Part shown: positions 1 to 9,095 of the stretch, piece by piece
How the letters are laid out: the number at the start of each line of letters is the position of its first letter
Numbering within the stretch: position 1 is the stretch's first letter
Assembly: GCA_947500575.1 (NCBI GenBank)
Contig: CANMSI010000005.1
Coordinates: 124,001 to 188,000, forward strand
Source: an uncultured Flavobacteriaceae bacterium
GTDB taxonomy: Bacteria > Bacteroidota > Bacteroidia > Flavobacteriales > Flavobacteriaceae
Direction: 5' to 3'
DNA length: 64,000 nucleotides
Translations under genes and position numbers: made by a program
Notes under the pieces: generated by a model
What the model saw: the letters and a program-made list of their open reading frames with translations, nothing else
What the model was told of the DNA's origin: nothing
Databases searched by the model: none

Positions 1-1
1 T

Positions 2-124
2 AAAGAGAAGAATTTAGATCGCATTATTACCTACTGTGAACTAGATGTTGTTACCACGGCTCAGGTTTTTCTAAGATTAAGGAATGAGTCGCTTCTGGTA
101 CAGGAAGAAATATTACATATTTAG
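2..124 (+). CDS. C-terminal end of a predicted PolB-like 3'-5' exonuclease (partial)
   Basis: An open frame enters from the left edge and stops at TAG 122-124, giving 40 residues. It contains YCELD, which fits the Y-x3-D ExoIII motif that supplies the last metal-binding aspartate of DEDDy exonucleases, followed by a helix ending in FLRLRNES. Bacteroidota carry a stand-alone PolB-exonuclease-like protein ending this way, so the call rests on one motif and family memory. The stop overlaps the stop codon of the convergent subtilisin gene by a few bases. The active-site N-terminal part lies outside the window. Confidence 0.5.
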   Translation, partial: KEKNLDRIITYCELDVVTTAQVFLRLRNESLLVQEEILHI

Positions 125-2331
125 TTCTTATAAAACTTCCCTGTTCTAGTTCCTTGTGTATCCACAAGCGTAATAAAATACATTCCCGAAGCTAAATTAG
201 ATACCCGAATAGCGGCTTCAGAGGCTTTTCCTTGCTTTATTACAATTCCTGTTGTATTGATAATTTGATATTCCGTTTGCTCAGAAAAATTCCCCTCTAA
301 ATAAAGTTGATCTGTAGTAGGGTTTGGATACATTGAAAATGCAAGCTCGTTAGAATTCACAATGTTATCTAAGGCGCTACGATCTTTCAAAATTGTAGCA
401 TTCTCCACATAAGTGAAACCCATAATTTGAGAAAATTCTGATTTTATTCTTGCGTTACACGCGGTTTGAATGCGTAGTTCATAAGTTATTCCTTCCTCCA
501 AATTTTCCAATGAATAGAAATTACGCAATGTTTGAACCGCATTCCATTGCTCTGCATCTACTTCGCGGTATTCTAAGAAATAATTTGCTTCAGGTATTGC
601 ATCCCAGTGAAGTTTAACCTTGCCTTTCTCTTCTTCAGACAAATACAGACCTGAAGGCACAAGGGTATTACATGCTGTTAATTGTACCCCAGATACCACT
701 AATGAAAATTGTTGTTTAGGGTATACTAAATCTCCCTTATGTGAAATGGTAATGGTGTATGCTCCCTTCGGGTTTTCTATTTCCACTTTTTCAAATGGAT
801 CCACCAAATTGTCTCCCCTACTAGCCCTATCCATTGCTTTAGTTGGGTTTAATTTCCACGGGTAATGAGAAGTCCCTTCTTGGGTAATTCTAATATCCAA
901 ATCATTGATAAGCGCAGGAGTGGTATTATTTAGATCTCCAGAATTCGTATAATTCCCTGCCGGATCGGTCCATGAAATAGATGCAACCAACGCTTCATTT
1001 TCAGAAGCATTGACCGTAATGGTATAACTTTCACCAGGCACTAGTTCTTCTTCTAGAATTAGACTGCTATACTCTTTTGCAGTGATAATTTCCGCAGCTC
1101 TTTTAGTATTCATAATCCCCCAACCCATTTGGTAATCTGGGCCTGGTAGATTTACATCGTCTGCGCTATGCAGTACCAATCCTTTTAGAGTAGCAGCTCT
1201 CATGTAATTTCCATAGAGTTGTTCGTAATACTGCTGTAATAATAGCATGGAACTTGTTACACCTGGCGTAGCCATAGAGGTTCCAGAAGTTACTCTGTAA
1301 CTTTTTTTCCCTTTGGAATCAGAAGAATAAATAGCAGATCCAACACTAGCAATATCAGGTTTTATTCTGCCATCATCCACCGGACCAAAACTACTATAAT
1401 TGCTAATAGATGCATCTAACAAATTTCCTTGATTATCAATATGAGTATCAGCTGCTGCGACGGTAATGCCATTCTTGGAGGTCGCAAAACCTAGTAGTAA
1501 GTCAAAGCCTGTAGCGCCATTCTCATCAATAGATGCTTCATTATAATGAAGCTGTTGTGCATTGCCAGCAGCAGTTACCATTAGATAATAAGGGGCAGCA
1601 AACATTATCTTATCCCAATCTTGAGAAACATGTAAATAGGCTCCAAAATACCAATCGGGAACATTAGCAGGGTTAATACCATAGGAATGATTGGATAATA
1701 ATAATCCATCCGCTGCCGCATCCAATACCTCTTTTCTATCTTTAGACCAATCACTGCTGATAGCAGTAGCTTCATAAGCCACTCCTGTAGCTCTTCGCTT
1801 TACACCAGAGGCTAGCAAGGTACCCATTACCATGGTAGCATGCGATCCTACTTTTTCTGTTTGGTCCCAAACTGTAACCCTATTATCAAATTCTTGATGA
1901 TTTGTGAGGGCAATCCCTGCATCCCAAACTCCTACTCGCATTCCTTTCCCAGTGACTCCTAAGTTCAATGAGCCATTTGTATAAAGTGCATTGGCTCTGG
2001 AAGCATGACTCACATTATCATTAAAGATCGTATAATATAAAGGAGTTCCGTCTGGGCCTATATCTTGAAGTTCTAAAGAGTTTCCATTTGCAGTTTTCTT
2101 GCTAGCAGGCCACATATTAGATGCCTTATATAAGGAAAGTCGCGAACTTTTAGCTTGGTATTCCTTTTGGAATTGCCTACTCAATTGATCAATGGCAGCG
2201 AAGTTATACTGATTGGTTATCTTTTCTATTTGTTGCTTGGATTGTCCTTGGGAGGTATAAGTTACAATACAGATGAGCAAAATAGGGATGCGTTTACAAC
2301 CCTTAAGAAAGGTCTGGAGTAGGTAGTCCAT
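121..2331 (-). CDS. Secreted S8 (subtilisin-like) serine peptidase with T9SS sorting domain
   Basis: 736 residues. A hydrophobic N-terminus (about 12-29) looks like a signal peptide. The subtilase triad is visible: Asp137 in VGVWDAG, His164 in GSHATMVMG, Ser352 in SGTSMATPG, with the oxyanion Asn257 in VTAAGN. A fibronectin type III-like segment lies near 560-640. The last 70 residues hold SMYPNPTTDQLYLEG and end in a T9SS type A sorting domain (GMYFITLVD...GKFYKN), so export across the outer membrane by the gliding-associated type IX system is expected. Just upstream lie a good -7 box (TATATTTG, 2364-2357) without a -33 box and phased CGAT repeats (2384-2410), suggesting activator-dependent expression. 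Probably a degradative exoprotease. Confidence 0.9.
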   Translation of the reverse strand: MDYLLQTFLKGCKRIPILLICIVTYTSQGQSKQQIEKITNQYNFAAIDQLSRQFQKEYQAKSSRLSLYKASNMWPASKKTANGNSLELQDIGPDGTPLYYTIFNDNVSHASRANALYTNGSLNLGVTGKGMRVGVWDAGIALTNHQEFDNRVTVWDQTEKVGSHATMVMGTLLASGVKRRATGVAYEATAISSDWSKDRKEVLDAAADGLLLSNHSYGINPANVPDWYFGAYLHVSQDWDKIMFAAPYYLMVTAAGNAQQLHYNEASIDENGATGFDLLLGFATSKNGITVAAADTHIDNQGNLLDASISNYSSFGPVDDGRIKPDIASVGSAIYSSDSKGKKSYRVTSGTSMATPGVTSSMLLLQQYYEQLYGNYMRAATLKGLVLHSADDVNLPGPDYQMGWGIMNTKRAAEIITAKEYSSLILEEELVPGESYTITVNASENEALVASISWTDPAGNYTNSGDLNNTTPALINDLDIRITQEGTSHYPWKLNPTKAMDRASRGDNLVDPFEKVEIENPKGAYTITISHKGDLVYPKQQFSLVVSGVQLTACNTLVPSGLYLSEEEKGKVKLHWDAIPEANYFLEYREVDAEQWNAVQTLRNFYSLENLEEGITYELRIQTACNARIKSEFSQIMGFTYVENATILKDRSALDNIVNSNELAFSMYPNPTTDQLYLEGNFSEQTEYQIINTTGIVIKQGKASEAAIRVSNLASGMYFITLVDTQGTRTGKFYKN

Positions 2332-2356
2332 AATTGAATAAGTAAGATTTGGACTA

Positions 2357-2413
2357 CAAATATATAGAATTTACCCAATATAATCGATAAAAAACACGAT
2401 TTATTCGATGAAA
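2357..2413 (-). promoter_or_regulatory. Promoter -7 box with phased CGAT repeats upstream of the S8 peptidase
   Basis: On the minus strand TATATTTG (2364-2357) fits the Bacteroidota -7 consensus TAnnTTTG, 26 bases from the ATG. No TTTG -33 box is present. Instead TCGAT at 2384, CGAT at 2397 and TTCGATGAA at 2404 (plus-strand reading) form a direct repeat, with the outer cores exactly 21 bp apart and the middle one 12 and 9 bp from them. The same 12/9 arrangement recurs upstream of brnQ. A 21-bp period places both sites on one helix face, as expected for a dimeric activator. Confidence 0.45.
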
Positions 2414-2458
2414 TGCACTTTTCCTGTGCTCAGAACTAGAAAAAGTTAGTTGTAGGAG

Positions 2459-3433
2459 TTACGCATTATACTTTAATTGGATGTACACTGGAAAGTGGTC
2501 ACTATATCCTCCAATATACTTACGTCCAGCATAAGTTCGGTAAGGAGTTCCTTTAAATTTGCCTTTAAACTCGGTTAAAAAACGCTCATCAAAAATATTG
2601 GCATGGGCAAAGCTATGTGTTCCTTTTTCATAATTAAAAAAATTATGAGACACCATTATTTGATCAAAAAGACTCCAGCTTCTTTTGTAATTAGCACTGC
2701 CGCGTTCTGGGGAAAGTAATTTTTCCATTGGATTATACAAGGCATTCGATTCCATTAACTTTTGAATACTCTCAGATTGAGGGTCGTCATTAAAATCGCC
2801 CATAATTATATAATTTGGACTGCTATACTCCCTTTCTATTTTCTCCATTTGTTCTCGGATAATTTCAGCGGCTCTCACCCTCTTGTAACCTGTAGCCATT
2901 TCCCCATCTCTGCGCGAAGGCCAATGATTTACAAATACATGTATCTCTTCTCCATTTAATTTTCCATGAACATATAGAATATCTCTAGTAGTGTCTCTTT
3001 CACCGTTGGGATTATAAACTAATAAGGTAATAGGCTCCGAGAAGATAACTTCGAAATATTCTTTATGATAAATTAAAGCTGTGTCTATACCCCTTTCATC
3101 TGGAGAGTCGTAATGTACATAATGGTAGTTCGTTGCTCTAAGCGGTTCTGAAAAAATAAGATCTTTCACTACTTTTTCATTTTCTACCTCTGCCAATCCT
3201 ATAAGAACAGGCAGCCTCCTGGTAGATTCTTTGCCTAGCTCCGACATGGTCTTTGCCAGTTTGTATAACTTCTTTTTATATCTTTTTTTAGACCACTTTT
3301 TAAACCCTCCAGGTGTAAAATCATCATCTAAAGTGTCTGGATCATCTTCTGTATCAAATAGATTTTCTACATTGTAAAATGCAATCGTATGTAGGTTTTT
3401 AGTTTTCTTTCGTTTGAAAAATGAGAAAAGCAT
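2459..3433 (-). CDS. Endonuclease/exonuclease/phosphatase (EEP) family protein
   Basis: 324 residues. EEP-fold motifs appear in order: YNVENLFDTEDDP near the N-terminus (metal-binding Asn/Glu region), GLAEVENEKVV (catalytic Glu), NHWPSRRDGE (His), IMGDFNDDP (Asp-x-Asn) and YSDHFPVYI (terminal Asp-His pair). These residues form the DNase I-like active site that cleaves phosphodiesters. The substrate cannot be read from the sequence; Bacteroidota paralogues are usually annotated only as EEP hydrolases. No signal peptide is evident, only a basic N-terminus (FFKRKKTKN). It is followed by the subtilisin on the same strand after 127 bp that contain a separate promoter. Confidence 0.85.
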   Translation of the reverse strand: MLFSFFKRKKTKNLHTIAFYNVENLFDTEDDPDTLDDDFTPGGFKKWSKKRYKKKLYKLAKTMSELGKESTRRLPVLIGLAEVENEKVVKDLIFSEPLRATNYHYVHYDSPDERGIDTALIYHKEYFEVIFSEPITLLVYNPNGERDTTRDILYVHGKLNGEEIHVFVNHWPSRRDGEMATGYKRVRAAEIIREQMEKIEREYSSPNYIIMGDFNDDPQSESIQKLMESNALYNPMEKLLSPERGSANYKRSWSLFDQIMVSHNFFNYEKGTHSFAHANIFDERFLTEFKGKFKGTPYRTYAGRKYIGGYSDHFPVYIQLKYNA

Positions 3434-3512
3434 GATTTTTTTTTAAGAGGGGGATTAAAAATACAAAAATCGCTTGGGAACTATTGATTAGATTTGCACT
3501 TTAATTTATCGT

Positions 3513-4724
3513 ATGCTAGAGAAAAAGGAAATTGCTTATGAAAAAACCGTACTCATCGGGGTTATTAATAAAGAGCAGAATGAAGAGAAGGTAAGAGAGT
3601 ACTTAGATGAGCTAGAATTCCTCACGTACACAGCTGGGGGAGAGGTATGTAAACGTTTTGTACAGCGGATACAACTTCCCAACCCCAAGACCTATATAGG
3701 TAGTGGTAAAATGAAAGAGGTAGAGTCGTATGTAGAGGAACATAAGATTAGTTCTGTTATTTTTGATGACGAACTAAGTCCGGCACAACAGAGAAATATT
3801 GAAAAACAACTTCGTTGTAAAATTCTAGATAGAACAAGTCTTATTCTAGATATTTTCGCGCAACGAGCGCAAACAAGCTATGCTAGAACACAGGTAGAGC
3901 TTGCGCAGTACGAATATTTGTTACCTCGTTTAACTGGACTTTGGACCCACTTAGAAAGACAAAAAGGAGGTATTGGAATGCGGGGGCCAGGAGAAACGGA
4001 AATTGAAACAGATAGACGAATTGTGAGAGACCGTATTTCTTTGCTAAAAAAGAAACTTGCCAAAATTGATAGGCAAATGGGAACCCAACGTGGTAATAGG
4101 GGGTCTCTTGTTAGGGTTGCCCTCGTTGGTTATACCAATGTGGGAAAATCTACTTTGATGAACGTAGTGAGCAAAAGTGATGTTTTCGCAGAAAATAAAT
4201 TGTTTGCTACTTTAGATACTACCGTAAGAAAAGTAGTGATTGGCAATTTGCCATTCTTGCTGAGTGACACCGTAGGCTTTATTAGAAAATTACCTACCCA
4301 ACTCGTAGAGAGTTTTAAAAGCACGTTGGATGAAGTACGAGAAGCAGATCTTTTACTTCATGTAGTAGACATCTCGCATCCCAATTTTGAAGAACATATA
4401 GATTCTGTTCACAAGATTCTAGATGAGATTAAAAGCCGAGATAAAAAAACAATTATGATCTTCAATAAAATTGATCAATATACTCATGAAACCATTGAAG
4501 AAGATGATTTGATTACGGAAAAGACCCATAAACATTTCACTATTGCCGAATGGAAGAAAACATGGATGCAGCGAGTTGGTGACCGAGCTATTTTTATTTC
4601 AGCACTTAACAAAGAGAACTTAGACGAGTTTAGAAAAAGAGTATATGACGAGGTAAGAGACATTTATGTAACTAGATTTCCTTATAATAACTTCCTATAT
4701 CCAGAACACCTAGATCAATATTAG
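3513..4724 (+). CDS. hflX: GTPase HflX
   Basis: 403 residues, a usual length for HflX. The N-terminal HflX domain (about 1-200) includes the glycine-rich GGIGMRGPGETEIETD segment. The G domain has G1 GYTNVGKST (206-214), G3 DTVGF, the HflX-type switch with LPTQLVESFKSTLDEV, and G4 NKID. HflX binds the 50S ribosomal subunit and splits stalled or heat-stressed 70S ribosomes. It is transcribed divergently from the EEP gene with an 80-bp gap. TAGATTTG at 3487-3494 is a plausible -7 box. Downstream lies the first small-RNA-like unit. Confidence 0.95.
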   Translation: MLEKKEIAYEKTVLIGVINKEQNEEKVREYLDELEFLTYTAGGEVCKRFVQRIQLPNPKTYIGSGKMKEVESYVEEHKISSVIFDDELSPAQQRNIEKQLRCKILDRTSLILDIFAQRAQTSYARTQVELAQYEYLLPRLTGLWTHLERQKGGIGMRGPGETEIETDRRIVRDRISLLKKKLAKIDRQMGTQRGNRGSLVRVALVGYTNVGKSTLMNVVSKSDVFAENKLFATLDTTVRKVVIGNLPFLLSDTVGFIRKLPTQLVESFKSTLDEVREADLLLHVVDISHPNFEEHIDSVHKILDEIKSRDKKTIMIFNKIDQYTHETIEEDDLITEKTHKHFTIAEWKKTWMQRVGDRAIFISALNKENLDEFRKRVYDEVRDIYVTRFPYNNFLYPEHLDQY

Positions 4725-4752
4725 TGGTTCATTTTAAGAATAAAATTGACCA

Positions 4753-4848
4753 TTCATCGGGAAAATCATACCTGTTAAAATTTTCACAACACTTTAAAGA
4801 AGGTTCACAACAAAAATTTAGTCGCAAGGGAAGATCATTATATCTTTA
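4753..4848 (+). promoter_or_regulatory. Promoter/upstream region of RNA unit A
   Basis: Elements in order: TTCATCG (4753), ACAACA (4807), a TTTA -33-like box (4817-4820), 20 bp, then TATCTTTA (4841-4848) as the -7 box. ACAACA starts exactly 34 bp before the -7 box, as in units B and C, and the TTC(A/G)TCG box lies 54 bp before ACAACA (53 bp in B and C). Conserved spacing in three otherwise diverged copies argues for function. Confidence 0.6.
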
Positions 4849-4853
4849 CAGTG

Positions 4854-5021
4854 TAATTAAGTAATTGTGTTGTCCCCAAATCAATTCTATTACTTGATTC
4901 AATAGAAGTTCGAACCCAAATCGACTCTTAACCAAAGTATTAAAATTAAAGAATACCAAACCAAATTTTACGAAAAACCTACTTTACTAAAATAACCCTG
5001 ACAGAACTGTCAGGGTTTTTT
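4854..5021 (+). ncRNA. Candidate small RNA, family copy A
   Basis: No ORF lies in this stretch between hflX and the convergent coiled-coil gene. After the -7 box the RNA would start near 4854. A 9-bp stem with one G-U pair (4857-4865 with 4889-4897) carries CCCCAAAT (4874-4881) in its apical part. A second hairpin TCGA-ACCCAAA-TCGA (4910-4924) repeats the loop theme. ACCTACTTTACTAAAA precedes a strong terminator at 4995-5021 (CCCTGACA stem with T run). Copies B and C share the promoter, the TAATTAAGT start, the loops and the CCTACTT tail, but not the stem sequences. It could belong to a described Bacteroidota family such as Flavo-1; I cannot check that here. Confidence 0.6.
4995..5021 (+). 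terminator. Rho-independent terminator of RNA unit A
   Basis: ACCCTGACA-gaac-TGTCAGGGT followed by TTTTTT: a perfect 9-bp stem, tetraloop and T run. It ends RNA unit A and sits 40 bp from the stop codon of the convergent gene at 5061. Confidence 0.85.
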
Positions 5022-5060
5022 ATTTGTCACAAATTCAATGTTTCCTTTTTAGATAAGGTA

Positions 5061-5660
5061 TTATCTATTCCCAGCTTTGCGCTTCGCTTCTCTTTCCAAG
5101 CGTTCAGCTTCTCGCTTTAATCTTTCGGCTTCTCTTTTTAAACGATCGGCTTCCCTTAACTTTCTGTCTGCTTCTCTTTTTAACCGTTCCTTGTCTCGTT
5201 TTTCATTAGAACCCGAAGTGTAATTTTTAATGTTTTTTCCGATCGTCTTCATTTTGTTTTCGATTCCTGAAGAGGCCAGTTCTTTATCAACATCAATTCG
5301 AAGACTTCCCTTATCCAAACGAACTTCATACGCAATATCTCCATCATATGTATATTCCCAAACATATTTGTTTCCCGAAATAACGAGGTTTTCTCGCCCA
5401 AGCTCTTCCATTAAATAACTCTTAATCTTGGAGCTTTTACCCTCATCAAATTTGGCCTTTATTTTAAAATCTTCATCAGAATCTGTAGTAGAGAAATAAG
5501 AATAGTTAGTATCATCTATATGAATAGAGGTGCTACTCTTGTTTTTCTTTGAATGTTTTGAAGTGGTTGGGGTGGAAGGAGGAGTTGGTGGTTCACTTTG
5601 CCCATACATATTTGTTAAACTCATTAGGAGTATGCTTATGATATAAATAATTGTTTTCAT
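5061..5660 (-). CDS. Secreted protein with C-terminal heptad-repeat coiled coil (unknown function)
   Basis: 199 residues, not recognised. It has a signal peptide (MKTIIYIISILLMSLTNMYG), a Ser/Thr/Pro/Lys-rich linker (about 25-45), a compact middle region (about 50-150) and a C-terminal run of near-perfect heptads of the type LKREAER (about 158-196). The tail is highly charged and should form a single long helix or coiled coil in the periplasm. It starts 11 bp after the stop of the serine hydrolase, so it is very likely the last gene of the operon histidine kinase, response regulator, serine hydrolase, this protein. Confidence 0.75.
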   Translation of the reverse strand: MKTIIYIISILLMSLTNMYGQSEPPTPPSTPTTSKHSKKNKSSTSIHIDDTNYSYFSTTDSDEDFKIKAKFDEGKSSKIKSYLMEELGRENLVISGNKYVWEYTYDGDIAYEVRLDKGSLRIDVDKELASSGIENKMKTIGKNIKNYTSGSNEKRDKERLKREADRKLREADRLKREAERLKREAERLEREAKRKAGNR

Positions 5661-5671
5661 GATTTCGTTTT

Positions 5672-6895
5672 TTATGATTTTCTGTTTTTAAATTTTTCTT
5701 TTTGATAGGTTTTAATAGCATTCCAGCAAGCCTGCACATGTTTTGCCACACTAGGGTTATCTATCATATTGGTATTGGTAAAAAATATAACCCCAATTCC
5801 TTTCTCTTTGTAGTAGTACATCATAGTGAAAATACCTGGATCCCCGCCATTATGCCCTAAAATTCCCGGCTTATTAGATTCCCAAAAAAAGCCATAGTTA
5901 TCATCCAAATCTTCCGTGGGTCCATACTGTTCTTTGGTAACTTGGCCGGTCATCATTTCCTGAATAAGACTAGATTTTACAATTGTATTGTCTCCTTCAT
6001 ACCCACGAATCATAGCCTGCATATACTGAGTTAAAGAACCTATACTAGTTCGTAAACCTCCATCTGGATAGGTTATCAAAGAATAAGCTGGTAATGCTAT
6101 CTTTTCTTTGGTATATACTTTTGCATGCTTTTCTCTTTCAATTGCATCGAAGGACCATCCCGTATCTTTCATTCCAATCTTATCAAAAATATACTGCTGG
6201 GTAAATGCGGCAAATGACATTCCAGAAGTAACTTCTATACAATGAGCCGCTAAGGCAGATGCAATATTGGAGTATTCATACTGGGCTCCCGGTGCAGTTT
6301 TTAAAAAGTTCTTTTTATGATAGAATGCTCCATTAGGCGTTAGGTACTTTTCCAAATAATCTCCGAGTGCCATTCCCTTATTTTCCTGAATAGATTCTAT
6401 GTATTTGGCAATCTCTTTATTATATAATTGAGGTTGTATCTGCTCCGGGTCTTCCAAAACATAACTTTTATCATATCCTTTTCCCCAATCATAAATACCA
6501 GAGGTATGCGTCGCTAAATGCCTTACTGTAATGGGTATTTCTGGATACTTGGGGTGCACTACCTTAAATGGCAATATATCATTGACTTCCGTATCAATTT
6601 GGAGCTGACCTAACTCAACAGCTTTCATTAAAGAAACACCAATAAACGTTTTCGAAATAGACCCAATATTCTGAATGGTACTTGAAGTATATGGTTTTTT
6701 ATGCTCCTTGTCTGCATAGCCATACCCATTTTGAAATAAGACCTCTTCAGGTGAAAAAACAGATACTCCAAAGCCTACCAATCCCTCCTGAGCTGCAATA
6801 CTATCTAATTGGTAATTTAAAGTTTCCTCTGGGCTTTGCGCCCGTGCTATAATAGTCACTATGATGAGTAGTAACAAACTTGCTATTTTTTGCAT
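5672..6895 (-). CDS. Serine hydrolase, beta-lactamase/class C (AmpC-like) family
   Basis: 407 residues with a signal peptide (MQKIASLLLLIIVTIIARAQ). The penicillin-recognising fold motifs are present: SISK (79-82, nucleophile Ser79 and Lys82), YSN in YEYSNIASAL, and HNGG in GHNGGDPG in place of KTG. The family (PF00144) includes D-aminopeptidases, esterases and peptidoglycan-active enzymes; a true beta-lactamase is only one possibility. It lies 28 bp after a response-regulator gene and 11 bp before the coiled-coil gene, so envelope-related control by the neighbouring two-component system is a reasonable inference. Confidence 0.88.
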   Translation of the reverse strand: MQKIASLLLLIIVTIIARAQSPEETLNYQLDSIAAQEGLVGFGVSVFSPEEVLFQNGYGYADKEHKKPYTSSTIQNIGSISKTFIGVSLMKAVELGQLQIDTEVNDILPFKVVHPKYPEIPITVRHLATHTSGIYDWGKGYDKSYVLEDPEQIQPQLYNKEIAKYIESIQENKGMALGDYLEKYLTPNGAFYHKKNFLKTAPGAQYEYSNIASALAAHCIEVTSGMSFAAFTQQYIFDKIGMKDTGWSFDAIEREKHAKVYTKEKIALPAYSLITYPDGGLRTSIGSLTQYMQAMIRGYEGDNTIVKSSLIQEMMTGQVTKEQYGPTEDLDDNYGFFWESNKPGILGHNGGDPGIFTMMYYYKEKGIGVIFFTNTNMIDNPSVAKHVQACWNAIKTYQKEKFKNRKS

Positions 6896-6923
6896 AATTG
6901 TTGTTTTTGATGATGAATAAACT

Positions 6924-7616
6924 CTATTTACTTCCTATATCAATTTTAAAGGTTAGTCCCAAACCCCGCACACTTTCAATGGTTATGCTAGGATCTTGTT
7001 TAAAATACTTTCGCAATCTGCTAATAAATACGTCCATACTTCTTCCTGAGAAAAAGTCGTCGTTGCCCCAAACGTCTTTGAGGAGATCATCGCGTTTTAT
7101 GATATTATTTCTATGGGTATACAAGTATTGAATTAGCATTGTTTCCTTTTCGGTTAAGCGTTGCTCCACTTCATTAAAGTGCAACAATTGTTTGCTAGCA
7201 TCAAACTTATAATTCCCTATAGTCTCTATTTGTGCTTTGGTAACTTGTACTTTTTGAGTGCGTTTTAAAATATTTTTTAATCGCAATACCAAGATATCTG
7301 CTTCAAAAGGCTTTACGATATAATCATCCGCTCCAAGCTTTAAACCAATAATTCTATCTTCCTTTAATTTTTTGGCTGTCAGAAATACAAAAGGAACCTC
7401 CGGATTCATATTGATTACCTTTTCTGCCAACGTAAACCCATCCATCTTAGGCATCATTACATCAAAAACACAAATATCAAAATCATCCTTTTTAAAAATA
7501 TTTAAAGCTTCTTTCCCATCTTGGGCCCAGGTAACATTAAAGCTATGAATCTCTAAATACTGCTTTAGAATACTTCCAAAATCAAAGTCGTCTTCTGCTA
7601 ATAAAACTCGTGTCAT
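6924..7616 (-). CDS. OmpR/PhoB-family response regulator (RprY-like)
   Basis: 230 residues. The receiver domain (1-120) has the acidic pair in LLAEDD (8-10), phospho-acceptor Asp52 in VFDVMMPKMDG and Lys102 in IVKPF. The winged-helix output domain (about 135-228) contains LTEKETMLIQYL and the recognition-helix region SMDVFISRLRKYF. It is separated by 4 bp from the kinase gene upstream. Its architecture matches RprY, the partner of RprX in Bacteroides, but orthology is an inference. A hexamer direct repeat with 11-bp period ahead of the kinase gene (9096-9112) may be its own binding site. Confidence 0.92.
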   Translation of the reverse strand: MTRVLLAEDDFDFGSILKQYLEIHSFNVTWAQDGKEALNIFKKDDFDICVFDVMMPKMDGFTLAEKVINMNPEVPFVFLTAKKLKEDRIIGLKLGADDYIVKPFEADILVLRLKNILKRTQKVQVTKAQIETIGNYKFDASKQLLHFNEVEQRLTEKETMLIQYLYTHRNNIIKRDDLLKDVWGNDDFFSGRSMDVFISRLRKYFKQDPSITIESVRGLGLTFKIDIGSK

Positions 7617-7620
7617 GTTC

Positions 7621-9021
7621 TTAGTTTACAGGTATTATGATGCTAAATGCTGTCCCTTTATGTAACTCGCTCTGAAGGCTTATTTCTCCGCTATGAGCAT
7701 CAATTACTTGTTTGGTGTAGTACAGCCCTAGTCCCAGCCCTTTTACGTTATGCACATTGCCCGAGGTAACTCGATAAAATTTATCAAAAATTACTTCCTT
7801 ATTTTTTTCCGAAATTCCAATTCCATTGTCGGAAATATCAATTTGATATTGATTGTTCTTTAGTTGTGTTTGTACTTTAATTGCAACCGTTTCCTTTCCA
7901 TATTTTACAGCATTCTCCAAGATGTTCAATAATGCAGTTGTAAATAAAAAGCGATCTATTCGAAGCATCACTTCTTTTGGTTCTATCTCTAGGGCAATGT
8001 TTAGATCTTTGCTTTGAACAGAAAGTGAAAAATCCGATACAATATTTTTGAAGTATACATCATCTACTAGCTGTTCTTTATGCAGCACCAAATCTTCAGA
8101 ACCTAAACTATTGGTCATTACTTGGTCTATCAATTTTTGAAGTCTACTATTCTGACGTTCTACAATTCCCAAGGTATTTTCAAAAGCCTCTGGAGCTTCT
8201 ACTATTTCTTGTTTTTTTAAACTCTTTGTTGCAATGGCCAATGTGGCCAAAGGTGTTTTAAGTTCGTGAGTGATATTATTGATGAAGTCTGTTTTAACGT
8301 CCGCTACTTTTTTTTGTTTTATTAGATTGCTTATGGAATAATAAAAAAGTCCTACTACAAACAATAGTAATAAAATAGATCCCACAAGAATTGTAACCAT
8401 TCTGCCTAGCACAATTCGCTTCCACTCAGAAATATTCATTCTATCTTGGGTGTCCACTCTAAACTCAAATTCTACATCTCTAGGTTCTCCTCCATACAGT
8501 CTGCTTTCTTCTTGGTAATTGGATTGCCAACGAGCATTGCTAATTCTATATCCGGTGGCGTCATCAAAATTCTCGCCCACCAGAAAAACGGGTTTGTTTT
8601 CTTTCAATGAATAAATCGTGTCGTTCTGTACGGAGTCTAGTAATATAATTCGATGAATGTTCTTTTTGTATTTTACATCGTAGCCCAATTCACTTTTAGC
8701 GAGCTGCTCTTTATACAAACGATTGTATTCTGCATTCGAAGAATCTGCAGTTTTGGTCAATTTAAAAATAAACTCTTCTTTAGATAATGACCCATATTTA
8801 TAATCTGCCAATAAGCCCATTAAACGCAAGCCCCATATTTCTTCGATATCATTTAAAGATGCTGTTTCATCATCTATCCTATTTATAACTTTCTTGGTTT
8901 CATTTAAAAAAGCATCTTTCTTTAACTCGTAGGTATTATATATAAGGTAGGCTTGTATGCTTATTAACCCCAGCAGTGTAATAATGGCAGTGCCGATAAG
9001 GATGTTTATTTTTTGTTGCAT
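7621..9021 (-). CDS. Membrane sensor histidine kinase (RprX-like)
   Basis: 466 residues. TM1 is at about 7-28, followed by a periplasmic sensor region of about 175 residues without a recognised domain and TM2 at about 207-229. The HisKA domain has the phospho-acceptor His252 in NNITHELKTPLATL. The HATPase domain shows the N box NILENAVKYG, G1 DNGIGI and G2 GLGLGLYY. It forms an operon with the response regulator (4-bp gap). A possible minus-strand promoter has TACTTTTG (9058-9051) with TTTG about 24 bp upstream, slightly longer than usual. Confidence 0.92.
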   Translation of the reverse strand: MQQKINILIGTAIITLLGLISIQAYLIYNTYELKKDAFLNETKKVINRIDDETASLNDIEEIWGLRLMGLLADYKYGSLSKEEFIFKLTKTADSSNAEYNRLYKEQLAKSELGYDVKYKKNIHRIILLDSVQNDTIYSLKENKPVFLVGENFDDATGYRISNARWQSNYQEESRLYGGEPRDVEFEFRVDTQDRMNISEWKRIVLGRMVTILVGSILLLLFVVGLFYYSISNLIKQKKVADVKTDFINNITHELKTPLATLAIATKSLKKQEIVEAPEAFENTLGIVERQNSRLQKLIDQVMTNSLGSEDLVLHKEQLVDDVYFKNIVSDFSLSVQSKDLNIALEIEPKEVMLRIDRFLFTTALLNILENAVKYGKETVAIKVQTQLKNNQYQIDISDNGIGISEKNKEVIFDKFYRVTSGNVHNVKGLGLGLYYTKQVIDAHSGEISLQSELHKGTAFSIIIPVN

Positions 9022-9095
9022 AAGGCTTTATTTCTATTGCTTCAACAATTCAAAAGTAGCGCAAAACTGATATTCTGAATAACAAATGGTATCCA

